The notes below the pieces were generated by a model. That model searched no databases, was not told the DNA's origin, and saw only the letters and a program-made list of their open reading frames with translations. From Nitrospira sp. (GTDB taxonomy: Bacteria; Nitrospirota; Nitrospiria; Nitrospirales; Nitrospiraceae), in contig JALDRG010000002.1 of NCBI GenBank assembly GCA_031315995.1, forward strand, positions 248,001 to 312,000: a DNA stretch of 64,000 bases. The letters are read 5' to 3'. Shown in pieces: positions 19,676-29,289 of this stretch. The first letter of the stretch is position 1. Each line of letters starts with the position of its first letter. The translations under genes and the position numbers were made by a program.

Positions 19676-21163
19676 TCAAGTTTTGGATTGCCAGCTTCCA
19701 GGCGCCACAAACACTAGTGGCATGCCTTGCACGAGACCTTCGCGAAGGTCGTGGTTGTACCACACCTCCAACATTCCCGATCCGTTCGTGCCGTCGACGA
19801 TCGCCCCTTGTGCCACCACTCCGCCGTAGACCTTGAGATGCCCTGCATACCGAACGTCACCCGCGACATACAGCACTCCCTGAAGATGAATGCCGTGCAA
19901 CTGAACAGGAACCCTGGTCCCGAGTGATTGCTGGCCTTCCGGCGGCGGACTGAGAGCCGGAACCGGTTTTCCATATGCCCCTGTCTTCCAGAGCACATGG
20001 GCATTCACAATGAAAATGCCCTCGGCATACTCTTGATCAAGAACGATCGTCCCTAAATTATCCGGTCGTGGAGACGTTCCGTCGAGCGTATCGACGAAGA
20101 TCAACCCCCGATGGTCACCGGGGCCCTGCGAGGCAAACACCTCTGCGGCAGGGTGCCCTAGTCCCGGTTGAATCAGGCCGCCGGCATACAGCAATCCTTC
20201 TCGGTCCATGCCGTAGTACTGCCCGAACTGCTTGGCCATGCGCTTCAATGTGTCGTAGTCCCATTGGTCCGCCTTAATGCCGGGAACCGGATCTTGGTGA
20301 GGGTGGAGACTCAGTGGAATCCCCGACCACGCCTCTGCCGGAAGCTGTGCGAAATATGCGGCGCCACCGAGCCGGATGTTGAGCCATCGATCCTCACGAT
20401 GCGTCATTTCGACATAGGCCTGCCCTGTGATTGGCGCCAGCCCGCTTTTGACCGGAACCTCCTCAAGCCGCGGGAAATATGCCGCGCCGCGCACCACGAG
20501 GTCGCCCCAATGGGCGAACACGGAGTTGGATCGGGATTGCGCAGACTCGCTTCCGAGCATGCCGCTCTGAATCGGCGCATGCAGCGCGGGAACGGCATAG
20601 GCCCCGAATTCAACGGATAACGTCTTCGTCACACGCGAGGCGTGGCCGGCTCCCGCCGTCACTTCCACCGTGCAGAGCAATCCCGGCCGCGTCGCGCCGT
20701 AGACGCGTAACTTGAGAATCCTGGCGAGCCCTTTGAGCGATTTGAACCATCCTGTCTGAGGATCGTTCAGCAGTCGGTCGTGCTGAGGATTGGCTGCATC
20801 AAACACAACGTCGGGAGAGGTGCCGGTGCCGACAAACTGTGCGCGGCCTTGTGCGTCGAAATAGGACGGATCGCCCTGCGCGTTCACCTGTCGTTTCGCC
20901 AGCCACGTCGGCTCGACGCCCTGGGAGAACAGCGAGGGATCGTGAAACCATCCCATCACCACATCAACCGCTGCTTCTGCCGCATGATGCGCGAGCCGCT
21001 CCTCCTGTAACGCACTTGCACCAACGATCTCCTGTCCTGCCAGCTGCATCGACGTCATCCCCAACAGGGTCAGCAGAAATACCACCATCAGGACGGCTAG
21101 CAATGCCACCCCTCGTTCATCCTGCCGTATCGGGATTCGTGATCGCCCCCTGCTTGTGTTCAT
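19676..21163 (-). CDS. Large PilX-like pilus assembly protein with long C-terminal domain
   Basis: DERGVALLAVLMVVFLLTLLGMTSMQLAGQEIVGA N-terminus; ~495 aa; start chosen at MNTSRGRSR. Confidence 0.75.
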   Translation of the reverse strand: MNTSRGRSRIPIRQDERGVALLAVLMVVFLLTLLGMTSMQLAGQEIVGASALQEERLAHHAAEAAVDVVMGWFHDPSLFSQGVEPTWLAKRQVNAQGDPSYFDAQGRAQFVGTGTSPDVVFDAANPQHDRLLNDPQTGWFKSLKGLARILKLRVYGATRPGLLCTVEVTAGAGHASRVTKTLSVEFGAYAVPALHAPIQSGMLGSESAQSRSNSVFAHWGDLVVRGAAYFPRLEEVPVKSGLAPITGQAYVEMTHREDRWLNIRLGGAAYFAQLPAEAWSGIPLSLHPHQDPVPGIKADQWDYDTLKRMAKQFGQYYGMDREGLLYAGGLIQPGLGHPAAEVFASQGPGDHRGLIFVDTLDGTSPRPDNLGTIVLDQEYAEGIFIVNAHVLWKTGAYGKPVPALSPPPEGQQSLGTRVPVQLHGIHLQGVLYVAGDVRYAGHLKVYGGVVAQGAIVDGTNGSGMLEVWYNHDLREGLVQGMPLVFVAPGSWQSKT

Positions 21164-21182
21164 CGTATCGTTCCTTTCCCCA

Positions 21183-21959
21183 TTACATCCGTATCGCAAC
21201 GTCCCGCCTGAGCATCGATCCTTGGCGTCCGACCTGTATCGTCACACGCACCCGCACCACCTCACGCGCATCCGTCGTCATCGTCCCGTTATTATTTAGA
21301 TATTGCAGCTCAAATCGGCCCACATCGCTCACCAGGGTGCTCGCCCCACCATCCACGTCACGCATCAACCGCATCGTCCCATCGTCTTGGCGCTTCACGT
21401 AGTAGCGCACTCGATTCAGCAGGAACACGGCGCTGCGCATCGGCAACTGTACGGCCATCGGAGTGGCCAGCGTCAGGGTTTGCTTCCGACCGTCGGCCGC
21501 CAACTGATTCCAGGCACAATGCATCGCCGTGCAGACCAGCAGATGCTTCCCCTTTGGCCACCCGGCCCCCTCTTCGACCGGAAGGTCCTGCCGACCGACT
21601 TCCGTCGCCTGAGTCAACGTGGTCGAGACGCCACTCAAGTTGGCAAAGAACTCGATCTCATCGGCCTCGGCTTTCAGGAACGGCGAATCTCCACCCAACA
21701 GCCCGGCTCCAGCCAAACGCAGTTCACTGCACAACACATCCAGCCCGATGCGCAGATCCTGATTCGCTATCATCGTTGCGTGCTGCGTGGTCAACCGAAC
21801 GCCGACTCTTGAAAAGAGATGCATCGAAGCAGATATCGCCACGCCGCTGATCGCCATCGCGATGAGCAGTTCAATGAGACTCACCCCGGAAGAGCCGAAA
21901 CACCATCCAACGCTCACTCGCTTGGACAGCCCGGGAACGTCGACCAGTTCTCCTCTCAC
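21183..21959 (-). CDS. PilW-like minor pilin (second set)
   Basis: SSGVSLIELLIAMAISGVAISASMHLFSRVGVRL prepilin signal. Confidence 0.8.
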   Translation of the reverse strand: MRGELVDVPGLSKRVSVGWCFGSSGVSLIELLIAMAISGVAISASMHLFSRVGVRLTTQHATMIANQDLRIGLDVLCSELRLAGAGLLGGDSPFLKAEADEIEFFANLSGVSTTLTQATEVGRQDLPVEEGAGWPKGKHLLVCTAMHCAWNQLAADGRKQTLTLATPMAVQLPMRSAVFLLNRVRYYVKRQDDGTMRLMRDVDGGASTLVSDVGRFELQYLNNNGTMTTDAREVVRVRVTIQVGRQGSMLRRDVAIRM

Positions 21960-22483
21960 GACAGCACCGGCAGGCCGACATATCGAGGATTGGCCCGAAT
22001 CGTGCGCACCCGAATCTCTTTCTCTTGCCCTCCCATGGTTCGGAAGATCGCACGCGCCTCGATGGTCGCCAGACTCGCCTCGGCCGGCTGGTGGCCTCGA
22101 TTCAGTTCCACGGTCCAGACCAAACGAATATGGGATTGCGTGACACTGGCGGTGAAGATGCCGTCACCGTTCGTCTGGTCATCCTGCATGCCATCGTCGC
22201 GCATCACAGACTCGACTATTCCGTCTTGATCCAGGTCGTCCATCAGCAATCGTTCCCACGACACACTCCGCTTGGCTTCCAATCGTGATTCAACCAGCGC
22301 CAATGCGGTGGTCGTCAACGCTCCACGTTGAAGACCACGCTCAGCCCACTCGCACATTCCGATCGTGCCGATCACTCCGATCGACAGCACCACCAACGCC
22401 ACCATGCTCTCAACGAGGGTAAACCCCGCAGCACTCGCCCACGGAGATCGTCGCGTTACGAAGCTCACGCCGGATTGTGTCAT
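21956..22483 (-). CDS. PilV-like minor pilin (second set)
   Basis: AAGFTLVESMVALVVLSIGVIGTIGM prepilin signal; 4-bp overlaps with neighbours. Confidence 0.8.
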   Translation of the reverse strand: MTQSGVSFVTRRSPWASAAGFTLVESMVALVVLSIGVIGTIGMCEWAERGLQRGALTTTALALVESRLEAKRSVSWERLLMDDLDQDGIVESVMRDDGMQDDQTNGDGIFTASVTQSHIRLVWTVELNRGHQPAEASLATIEARAIFRTMGGQEKEIRVRTIRANPRYVGLPVLS

Positions 22484-22914
22484 GACAACGACACCCGTCC
22501 AGTGATACTCACCGTCACCTGGTGTGATGCGCGCCGACCATCGATCAGCACCATGGTCGTCGCCGTGGCCGACCGGCCGCTGGGTTGAAACATGATCTCT
22601 GGTTTCGTGGTCATCGATTGAATCACCATGCCTTTGCGCGCAAAATCATACTGTCGCAGCAGGCTCGTTTCGCAGTCGAGGCATTCGGTACGTAATGCGG
22701 ACTGCTCCGCATTCACCACCACTCGAATACGCTCATGCCGCGCCATTGCCAGTTGTCGCGCCATACGTAACTCAGATGCGATCTCCATGATCACGGTACG
22801 CTGTTGCTGTTTGGCGACGAGGGCCGCCCAACCAGGCAAGCTCACCCCCGTCACAATCGCGATTATGGCGACCACCGTACACAGCTCCACAAGACTTCCT
22901 CCACGTTCGTTCAT
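22480..22914 (-). CDS. FimT/GspH-like pseudopilin (second set)
   Basis: ERGGSLVELCTVVAIIAIVTGVSLPGWAALVAKQQQRTVIMEIASELRMARQLA. Confidence 0.8.
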   Translation of the reverse strand: MNERGGSLVELCTVVAIIAIVTGVSLPGWAALVAKQQQRTVIMEIASELRMARQLAMARHERIRVVVNAEQSALRTECLDCETSLLRQYDFARKGMVIQSMTTKPEIMFQPSGRSATATTMVLIDGRRASHQVTVSITGRVSLS

Positions 22915-23207
22915 ACCGGCTCCTTTCGTCGAGTGCGTAGAGCATTTCCAAGTTCTATGCCGCTTCCGCGTCTCGATATCTGTCTCGACACGCTTGCCTG
23001 GTTCCTTGCCAAGACACGGCGAGAACTGCTGGAGATGTCGACGAAATATGCCGAAAACCAGAACTAGTCGTGGGACGCGGAGCAGGGGAATGGCGCGTGG
23101 ACAGTTATGAACTGTTCCGAATCAGATACAGTGGATCATCTATTCAGATACAGGCTTGCAAATCTTTGATCCCTGTAAAGTGGCTCTGGCTAACGCTTGA
23201 AAGGCGG

Positions 23208-23999
23208 TTACTGTGGCAGGTCCATCAGCGCCCAATACCACTCAAGGAGGGGTTGGTGAAACAGCAAGGCGAGGATCGATCCCACAGCCAGGAAGGGTCC
23301 GAAGGGAATATACTGCTCACGCCGCATGACCCCTGCGGCGATGAGCCCGACACCGACAATGGAGCCCAGAAAGGATCCGACCATAATGGCCAACAAGACC
23401 GGCTGCCAGCCGAGAAAAGCGCCGACCATGGCCATGAGCTTGATATCTCCCCCCCCCATGCCTTCCTTCCCGAACACATAGGGACTGATCCAGGCCAAGA
23501 ACCACAGAATCCCTCCCGCCAACATGACGCCGAGCAGGGAATCGACAAGACCGATCGGGAGAATGAAGGCGGCGCTCAGCAGACCGATCGCAATTCCCGG
23601 CAGCGTGACCGCATCCGGAATCATGGTATGGGAGAGGTCCGTCCCTGTCACCACGATGAGCGCAGACACCAGCACCGCATAGGCACAGGCCGCCGCGGTG
23701 AAACCAAACATCCAAAAGACCAACACATATCCGATCGCATTGGCCGCCTCCACCAATGGATACCGGATGGAGATCGGCGCACGACAAGCTCGGCATCGCC
23801 CCCGCAAGACCACATAACTCACGATCGGAATGTTGTCGTAGAACGCGATGGCCTGGCGGCATGAAGGGCAGTGAGAGGCCGGCCACGCGACCGACTCTTC
23901 CCGCGGCAAGCGGTGGATGCAGACGTTCAAAAAACTGCCGATCACCGCGCCGAACAACAGCACAATGAGGTATGGCATCATGGACATGCTTGAAACCAT
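23208..23999 (-). CDS. pilD: Prepilin peptidase / methyltransferase (A24)
   Basis: CPSCRQAI...CRACRAPISIRYPLVE zinc cysteines; GTDLSHTMIPD and GMGGGDIKLMAMVGAFLG aspartate motifs. Confidence 0.93.
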   Translation of the reverse strand: MVSSMSMMPYLIVLLFGAVIGSFLNVCIHRLPREESVAWPASHCPSCRQAIAFYDNIPIVSYVVLRGRCRACRAPISIRYPLVEAANAIGYVLVFWMFGFTAAACAYAVLVSALIVVTGTDLSHTMIPDAVTLPGIAIGLLSAAFILPIGLVDSLLGVMLAGGILWFLAWISPYVFGKEGMGGGDIKLMAMVGAFLGWQPVLLAIMVGSFLGSIVGVGLIAAGVMRREQYIPFGPFLAVGSILALLFHQPLLEWYWALMDLPQ

Positions 24000-24095
24000 G
24001 GGGACGACCCCGACATGAATACTCGCACTAGGAATACGTATCCAGACCTAGGTCTATAAGGGCAAAAACGAGAAAGCCGCTCCTGGCGCTTTCCA

Positions 24096-24125
24096 TTTAC
24101 AAATACCAAGAGCACTGCGTATAAT
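24096..24125 (+). promoter_or_regulatory. Candidate sigma70-type promoter for the LuxR-family gene
   Basis: TTTACA - 18 bp - TATAAT upstream of ORF 24197. Confidence 0.55.
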
Positions 24126-24196
24126 CCGGGAGCAATTTTGGCGCGGGAGGTCGCAAACCTCAATCTATGAATTGCCTTTACCCGAAGTGGAGCTAG

Positions 24197-24487
24197 ATGT
24201 ACATGTCGCCAGTCGCCAAGACCACCAAAAGTCGAACCAAAGCAGCCGCACCGGATTCGGTCCTTCCTCCTCGCAAACGACGTCCGGAAGCCCTCACCAC
24301 CCGCGAACAGGAAATCCTTGAGTTGATCTGGACCGGATTTAAGAACAAGGAAATTGCCCACCGGTTAAAGATCAGCGTCAAGACGGTCGAGGCGCATCGG
24401 GCCAACATGATGAAGAAAATCCGTGTCTCCAATACCGCCCAACTGCTGAAGGCCGCCATTCAAGGGAAAATGCTAAAGCTCCGGTAA
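24197..24487 (+). CDS. LuxR/NarL-family HTH regulator lacking a receiver domain
   Basis: LTTREQEILELIWTGFKNKEIAHRLKISVKTVEAHRANMMKKI. Confidence 0.88.
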   Translation: MYMSPVAKTTKSRTKAAAPDSVLPPRKRRPEALTTREQEILELIWTGFKNKEIAHRLKISVKTVEAHRANMMKKIRVSNTAQLLKAAIQGKMLKLR

Positions 24488-24502
24488 GCCCTCGCCTCAG
24501 CT

Positions 24503-25279
24503 TCACAACTTCTTCCCCGCACTGCCACGACGCTGCCGCACCGCCTCATACAGCACGATAGCCGCAGACGCCGAGACGTTAAGCGAACCGACTTTCCCCA
24601 GCATAGGAATATGGGCGGCATCATCGCAGGCGTCACGAACCCCTGGACGAACCCCCTTCCCTTCCCCACCGAAGACCAGTGCCACAGGCCCCCGAAAATC
24701 CAGCTCCGTATAGACCTTGGTGGCCTCGGCATCCAACGCATACACCCAAATGCCTGCGCTTTGAAGGCGTTCGATCAAGCGCGAGAGATTCGGAACTCGT
24801 CCGACGGACATGTGATCAACAGCCCCGGCAGACGCCTTGGCCACTGTACTCGTCAATCCTACTGCGCGACGTTCAGGAATAAAGACGCCTTGCACCCCCG
24901 AGGCTTCCGCCGTCCGCAGAATCGCTCCGAGGTTGTGGGGATCTTCGACACCATCGAGCAGGACCAACATCGGAGTCTGGCCCTCTGCCTGCGCCGAGGC
25001 AAGGATATCATCCGGCTCCGCATAGGCTTTAGCCGCGACCACACCCACTACGCCTTGATGATGTCCGGCAGGCACGAGCCGATCGAACGCGGCCCGTGGT
25101 TCGACATGCACCGGCACGCGCTGCTCCTTCGCCAGACGCACGATTTCCCCAAACTGCCGATCGGTTGCCAACACCAGGAGACGCTGGAGGGGACGAACAC
25201 CGGCGCGAAGCGCCTCGCGCACGGCGTGGAGGCCGTAGATCACCTCCGGAAAGTTATCGTTTCCATCGGCTTGTGCCAT
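24503..25279 (-). CDS. rlmB: 23S rRNA (guanosine-2'-O-)-methyltransferase RlmB / SpoU family
   Basis: YGLHAVREALRAG, LLDGVEDPHNLGAILRTAEASGVQGV, LVFGGEGKGVRPGVRDACD, LNVSASAAIVLYEAVRQR; start at MAQADGNDN. Confidence 0.9.
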   Translation of the reverse strand: MAQADGNDNFPEVIYGLHAVREALRAGVRPLQRLLVLATDRQFGEIVRLAKEQRVPVHVEPRAAFDRLVPAGHHQGVVGVVAAKAYAEPDDILASAQAEGQTPMLVLLDGVEDPHNLGAILRTAEASGVQGVFIPERRAVGLTSTVAKASAGAVDHMSVGRVPNLSRLIERLQSAGIWVYALDAEATKVYTELDFRGPVALVFGGEGKGVRPGVRDACDDAAHIPMLGKVGSLNVSASAAIVLYEAVRQRRGSAGKKL

Positions 25280-26714
25280 CTGGCCTATCCTCGATCGTAA
25301 TGCCATGGGAAGCCAGCTCTGCTCGAAGCTGGTCGGCGCGCTGGTAATTCTTCGATTGTTTCGCGGCGAGGCGCGCGGCCAACATGCCGGCGATGTCCTC
25401 ATCGGACAAGGTCGTCGCAGCTTCCACATTCATAGCACCTGATGTCACCACCGGTCGGCTCTTGAATTGCCAGCCGTCAAGTTGCAAGAGGTTGAGCACC
25501 GCACCCAAGGCGCGAAACTCCTGTCGTACCACCCGCCGCATCTTACCCGACAGTCCGGCTTCAATGGCCTTATTGGCCTCCCCACGGAGCTTCTGCAAGG
25601 CGGCCACTGCGTTGGGCGTGTTCAGATCATCGTCCATGGCGGCGACAAATGCCTCTCGCGTTCGCGCCGTGGCGTCGCGCATCTGCTGATCGGCTGCGCC
25701 ATGAACCGGAGCTGATTCATTCAGCCGCTCAAAGAGATCGTAGAATCCGTTGAGTGCGTTTTTCGCTTCATTCAAGCTTTGATTCGAAAAATCCAATGGA
25801 CTTCGATAGTGCGTGGAAAGGAGGAAATATCGCAGCATTTCGCCGGTCACCGAGTCCGGCCATTCCGATTTCTGAAAGATGTCGCGAATGGTAAAAAAAT
25901 TCCCCAACGACTTGGACATCTTCTCTTGGTTGATCTGGACGAACCCGTTGTGCACCCAATACCGCGCGAACTCCTTACCGGTTGCGCCACAGGATTGCGC
26001 AATCTCATTTTCATGGTGCGGAAAAATCAGATCCATCCCGCCGCCATGGATATCAAAGGTTTCGCCAAGATGTCGCATGGCCATGGCTGAACATTCGATA
26101 TGCCAACCGGGACGGCCCGATCCCCAGGGACTCTCCCAGGAAGGCTCGCCGGGCTTGCTGCCCTTCCACAGAGCAAAATCCATCGGATGACGCTTCCGCT
26201 CGTCGACGTCCACCCGCGCCCCCGCTTGGAGGTCATCCACTTTCCGCTTGGAGAGCCGGCCATAGACCGGATACCGATCCACCTGAAAATAGACATCGCC
26301 CTCGACACGATAGGCCATCCCCTTGGTCAGTAACCTGCCGACGAGTGCCACAATGTCGGCGATATGCTCCGTCGCCCTGGGTTCGAGTGTCGCCCGACGT
26401 ACACCGAGCTTTTCCATATCCTCGTAATAGGCGCTGATGTATGTCGTGGTAATGTGCTCGCAGCTCACGCCCTGTTCATTCGCCCGCTTGATGATCTTAT
26501 CGTCGACATCCGTGAAGTTTTTCGCAAACTCGACGACACAACCCGAATATTCCAGATACCGGCGCAGCACATCGAAGACGAGCGCACTGCGGGCATGCCC
26601 GATATGGCAATAGTCGTAGACCGTCACCCCACACACATACATGCGGACGTGTCCGGGCACCAAGGGTTCGAACCGATCTTTGCTTCCGGTCAGCGTATTG
26701 TAGACACGCAGCAT
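25254..26714 (-). CDS. cysS: Cysteinyl-tRNA synthetase
   Basis: CGVTVYDYCHIGHARS, GWHIECSAMA, KMSKSLGNFF. Confidence 0.97.
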   Translation of the reverse strand: MLRVYNTLTGSKDRFEPLVPGHVRMYVCGVTVYDYCHIGHARSALVFDVLRRYLEYSGCVVEFAKNFTDVDDKIIKRANEQGVSCEHITTTYISAYYEDMEKLGVRRATLEPRATEHIADIVALVGRLLTKGMAYRVEGDVYFQVDRYPVYGRLSKRKVDDLQAGARVDVDERKRHPMDFALWKGSKPGEPSWESPWGSGRPGWHIECSAMAMRHLGETFDIHGGGMDLIFPHHENEIAQSCGATGKEFARYWVHNGFVQINQEKMSKSLGNFFTIRDIFQKSEWPDSVTGEMLRYFLLSTHYRSPLDFSNQSLNEAKNALNGFYDLFERLNESAPVHGAADQQMRDATARTREAFVAAMDDDLNTPNAVAALQKLRGEANKAIEAGLSGKMRRVVRQEFRALGAVLNLLQLDGWQFKSRPVVTSGAMNVEAATTLSDEDIAGMLAARLAAKQSKNYQRADQLRAELASHGITIEDRPDGTSRWKR

Positions 26715-26723
26715 GACACGCCC

Positions 26724-27359
26724 TTACTCCATCGATGGACGACGTTTCGGCCAATGTGACCAGAGAAAATACCCGAGGCCCACGGCAAGACACAACCCGA
26801 TCACCAGATCTGCATGGTGGAAATACTCGCGCAATTGATTCCAGTGCTCTCCCATCTTGAGCCCCACATAGGCCAATGCATAACACCACGGCACCGCACC
26901 GATAAATGAAAAGAGCACAAACTTTGTCACATTCATGCGGGCGATGCCGGCGGGGAGGGAAATGAAGGTACGAACCACGGGCAGCAGACGGCTGATGAGC
27001 ACCGCCGCGTCACCATGCTTCGCGAACCACCGATCAGCCAACTCCATATCATGCTGCGAGACCAGGAAATACCGGCCATAGCGTTCGACAAACGGCCGTC
27101 CTCCCCACACCCCCACGTAGTATGCCGCCAATGACCCCAGCACGTTGCCGATCGCGCCTGCGAGGGTCACCCCTAACATCGAGAATTGGCCGGTGGAGAC
27201 CAGGTAGCCTGAAAACGGCATGATGATTTCACTGGGCAAGGGGATACAGGCGCTTTCGATCGCCATCGTAATCACAATGCCGGTGTAGCCGAACGTGGAA
27301 ATTGTGGCGATGACGAACCGGCCGAGCACTTCGATCAACCACTCGATCAGTCCGGTCAT
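26724..27359 (-). CDS. DedA-family membrane protein
   Basis: ESACIPLPSEIIMPFSGYL, RLLPVVRTFISLPAGIARM; start at [11 protein letters not shown] overlapping the surE stop (ATGA). Confidence 0.9.
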   Translation of the reverse strand: MTGLIEWLIEVLGRFVIATISTFGYTGIVITMAIESACIPLPSEIIMPFSGYLVSTGQFSMLGVTLAGAIGNVLGSLAAYYVGVWGGRPFVERYGRYFLVSQHDMELADRWFAKHGDAAVLISRLLPVVRTFISLPAGIARMNVTKFVLFSFIGAVPWCYALAYVGLKMGEHWNQLREYFHHADLVIGLCLAVGLGYFLWSHWPKRRPSME

Positions 27360-28171
27360 GCCTGTGATCTCCTGCGTGAACGCGGATTCGCCGGCGACCG
27401 GCGCGCCGATGGATGCGAAAGCGGCCCCTCCCACGCTTTAAACTGTTCAAGCACGTCATGATGCGTCGTATCAAGATGGATCGGGGTCACGGACACCATG
27501 TGCTGCTCCAGCGCCTCGTGGTCGGCGTCTTTTCGGCGACTCCACGAGTGACGCGTGCCGGCGATCCAGTAATACTTGCGTCCCCTTGGATCGATTTTTT
27601 CAACGATGGGATTATTGAACCGACGCCGACTCAAACAGGTGACCTTCACGCCCTTGATCGATCGTAGCGGAACATTCGGGATATTCACGTTCAGAATCGT
27701 TTCGGGTGGCAATCCGTGCACCAGCACTTCGGCCGCCACTCGTGCCGCATACCGCGCCCCGACCTCGAACCGAAAAGTCTCCTCACCCTCCTGAGACACG
27801 GCTACCGAAGGAATACCCAAGATCGTTCCTTCCAACGCACCCGACACGGTACCCGAGTACATCACATCATCGCCAAGATTGACCCCCCGATTGATCCCCG
27901 ACACGATCAACGACGGCCGCCCGGGCAACACCTTCACCAGCGCCAAATTGACACAGTCCACAGGAGTCCCATTCACCATGAACACACGGGGCGCCATTTT
28001 GGTAATACGCAGCGGCTTGTGCAACGTGACTGCATGCCCGACTGCCGTCCGCTCTCGGTCTGGTGCGACGATCCACACCTCTCCCAAGGCACTCAATGCT
28101 GCCGCCACCGCATGAATACCGGGGGACGTAATTCCATCGTCGTTGGTTACGAGAATCCGTACACGCGCCAC
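27356..28171 (-). CDS. surE: 5'/3'-nucleotidase SurE
   Basis: [57 protein letters not shown]. Confidence 0.96.
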   Translation of the reverse strand: MARVRILVTNDDGITSPGIHAVAAALSALGEVWIVAPDRERTAVGHAVTLHKPLRITKMAPRVFMVNGTPVDCVNLALVKVLPGRPSLIVSGINRGVNLGDDVMYSGTVSGALEGTILGIPSVAVSQEGEETFRFEVGARYAARVAAEVLVHGLPPETILNVNIPNVPLRSIKGVKVTCLSRRRFNNPIVEKIDPRGRKYYWIAGTRHSWSRRKDADHEALEQHMVSVTPIHLDTTHHDVLEQFKAWEGPLSHPSARRSPANPRSRRRSQA

Positions 28172-28334
28172 AACCGCTCCTTATGCTTCGAACACGTCGA
28201 GAATGGAGAGCATCGAAATCGTTGGATCAAGGATGGCGACGAAAAGGAGGGAAGACAGACGCACACACTCGCATGATGGTCCGCAACGATCGACGGCCCT
28301 CAGAACGGCGACATGGTGGACCACATCGTGCCGA

Positions 28335-28411
28335 TGGTCGGGGCGGCGGGATTTGAACCCACGACCCCTCGCACCCCAAGCGAGTGCGCTACCGGGCTGC
28401 GCTACGCCCCG
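28335..28411 (-). tRNA. tRNA-Pro, anticodon GGG, CCA encoded
   Basis: Reverse complement CGGGGCGTAGCGCAGCCCGGTAGCGCACTCGCTTGGGGTGCGAGGGGTCGTGGGTTCAAATCCCGCCGCCCCGACCA folds as a cloverleaf with loop TTGGGGT. Confidence 0.95.
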
Positions 28412-28473
28412 ACACACACGACATCGATGCCCCCACACAATCGGACGCAGCCGCCCGCATTAACAGGAACCGT

Positions 28474-28827
28474 TCAAGACGAATGGGAATCGATCATTCT
28501 GATGATCGCCTGAAGATCACCCCTGACACGTTGTGCCAGTTCCTTCCGCGATCCAAGCTTCTTCACGGTTGCTCGCCCTCGGCGAGCCCAGTAGCGCTTG
28601 ACGCCGGCCAGCGTATGTCCCTCGTCATAGAGCATCCGCTTGATCTCCAACACTGTATCCACATCTCGCTGCACGTACAGCCGCTGATTGCCACGGCTCT
28701 TCTTTGGCCTCAGGAAGCTGAATTCCGACTCCCAAAACCGCAAGACATACGCCGGCAATTTGGAAATCTTGCTGACTTCGCCGATTTTATAAAAAACTTT
28801 ACTTCCCAGTCTGGGCTCATTCCCCAT
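28474..28827 (-). CDS. MerR-family transcriptional regulator
   Basis: FYKIGEVSKISKLPAYVLRFWESEFSFLRPKKSRGNQRLYVQRDVDTVLEIKRML. Confidence 0.92.
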   Translation of the reverse strand: MGNEPRLGSKVFYKIGEVSKISKLPAYVLRFWESEFSFLRPKKSRGNQRLYVQRDVDTVLEIKRMLYDEGHTLAGVKRYWARRGRATVKKLGSRKELAQRVRGDLQAIIRMIDSHSS

Positions 28828-28868
28828 GACCGGTCCTCATGCTGCGTGTGCTCGTGGCAAGATAGTGA

Positions 28869-29165
28869 CTAGGAATTGACGTACTTTTTAAACACCTGAC
28901 TGGGCCGAAACGTCACCACTCGACGGGGAGTGATCCCGATTTCTTCACCAGTTCGTGGATTACGTCCCTTACGCGCCCCTTTGCTTCGAACTACGAAATT
29001 CCCGAATCCTGCAATTTTGACCGCGTCACCTTTTTGCAGCACTCCCTTCAGCAGATTGAGCACGAGTTCGACGATATCGGCTGCATCGTTCTTGGATACT
29101 CCGACCTGCTTGAAGATTTCGTTCGCGATATCCGCCTTTCTCATGCCTTTCCCCCCGCCATCCAC
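28869..29165 (-). CDS. ihfA: Integration host factor alpha / HU-family DNA-binding protein
   Basis: MRKADIANEIFKQVGVSKNDAADIVELVLN...VKIAGFGNFVVRSKGARKGRNPRTGEEIGITPRRVVTFRPSQVFKK. Confidence 0.93.
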   Translation of the reverse strand: MDGGGKGMRKADIANEIFKQVGVSKNDAADIVELVLNLLKGVLQKGDAVKIAGFGNFVVRSKGARKGRNPRTGEEIGITPRRVVTFRPSQVFKKYVNS

Positions 29166-29227
29166 TAGAGTCGTTCCTTAGGAAGTGCTTCTTGGTGTCG
29201 AGCGTCCAAGACAAAGAATTTTCCCAT

Positions 29228-29256
29228 AAGTTACGTGAGGTTACCTGCCCTGTCAA
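29228..29256 (-). promoter_or_regulatory. Candidate promoter for ihfA
   Basis: Minus strand TTGACA - 17 bp - TAACTT; perfect -35, weak -10. Confidence 0.4.
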
Positions 29257-29289
29257 GGATTATGTGTGTCCGATAGAGGTGAAAAGAGC

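Noticed and set aside
25254-25279. Overlap of rlmB and cysS
   Set aside because: Short same-strand overlap is common in compact operons; not noteworthy.
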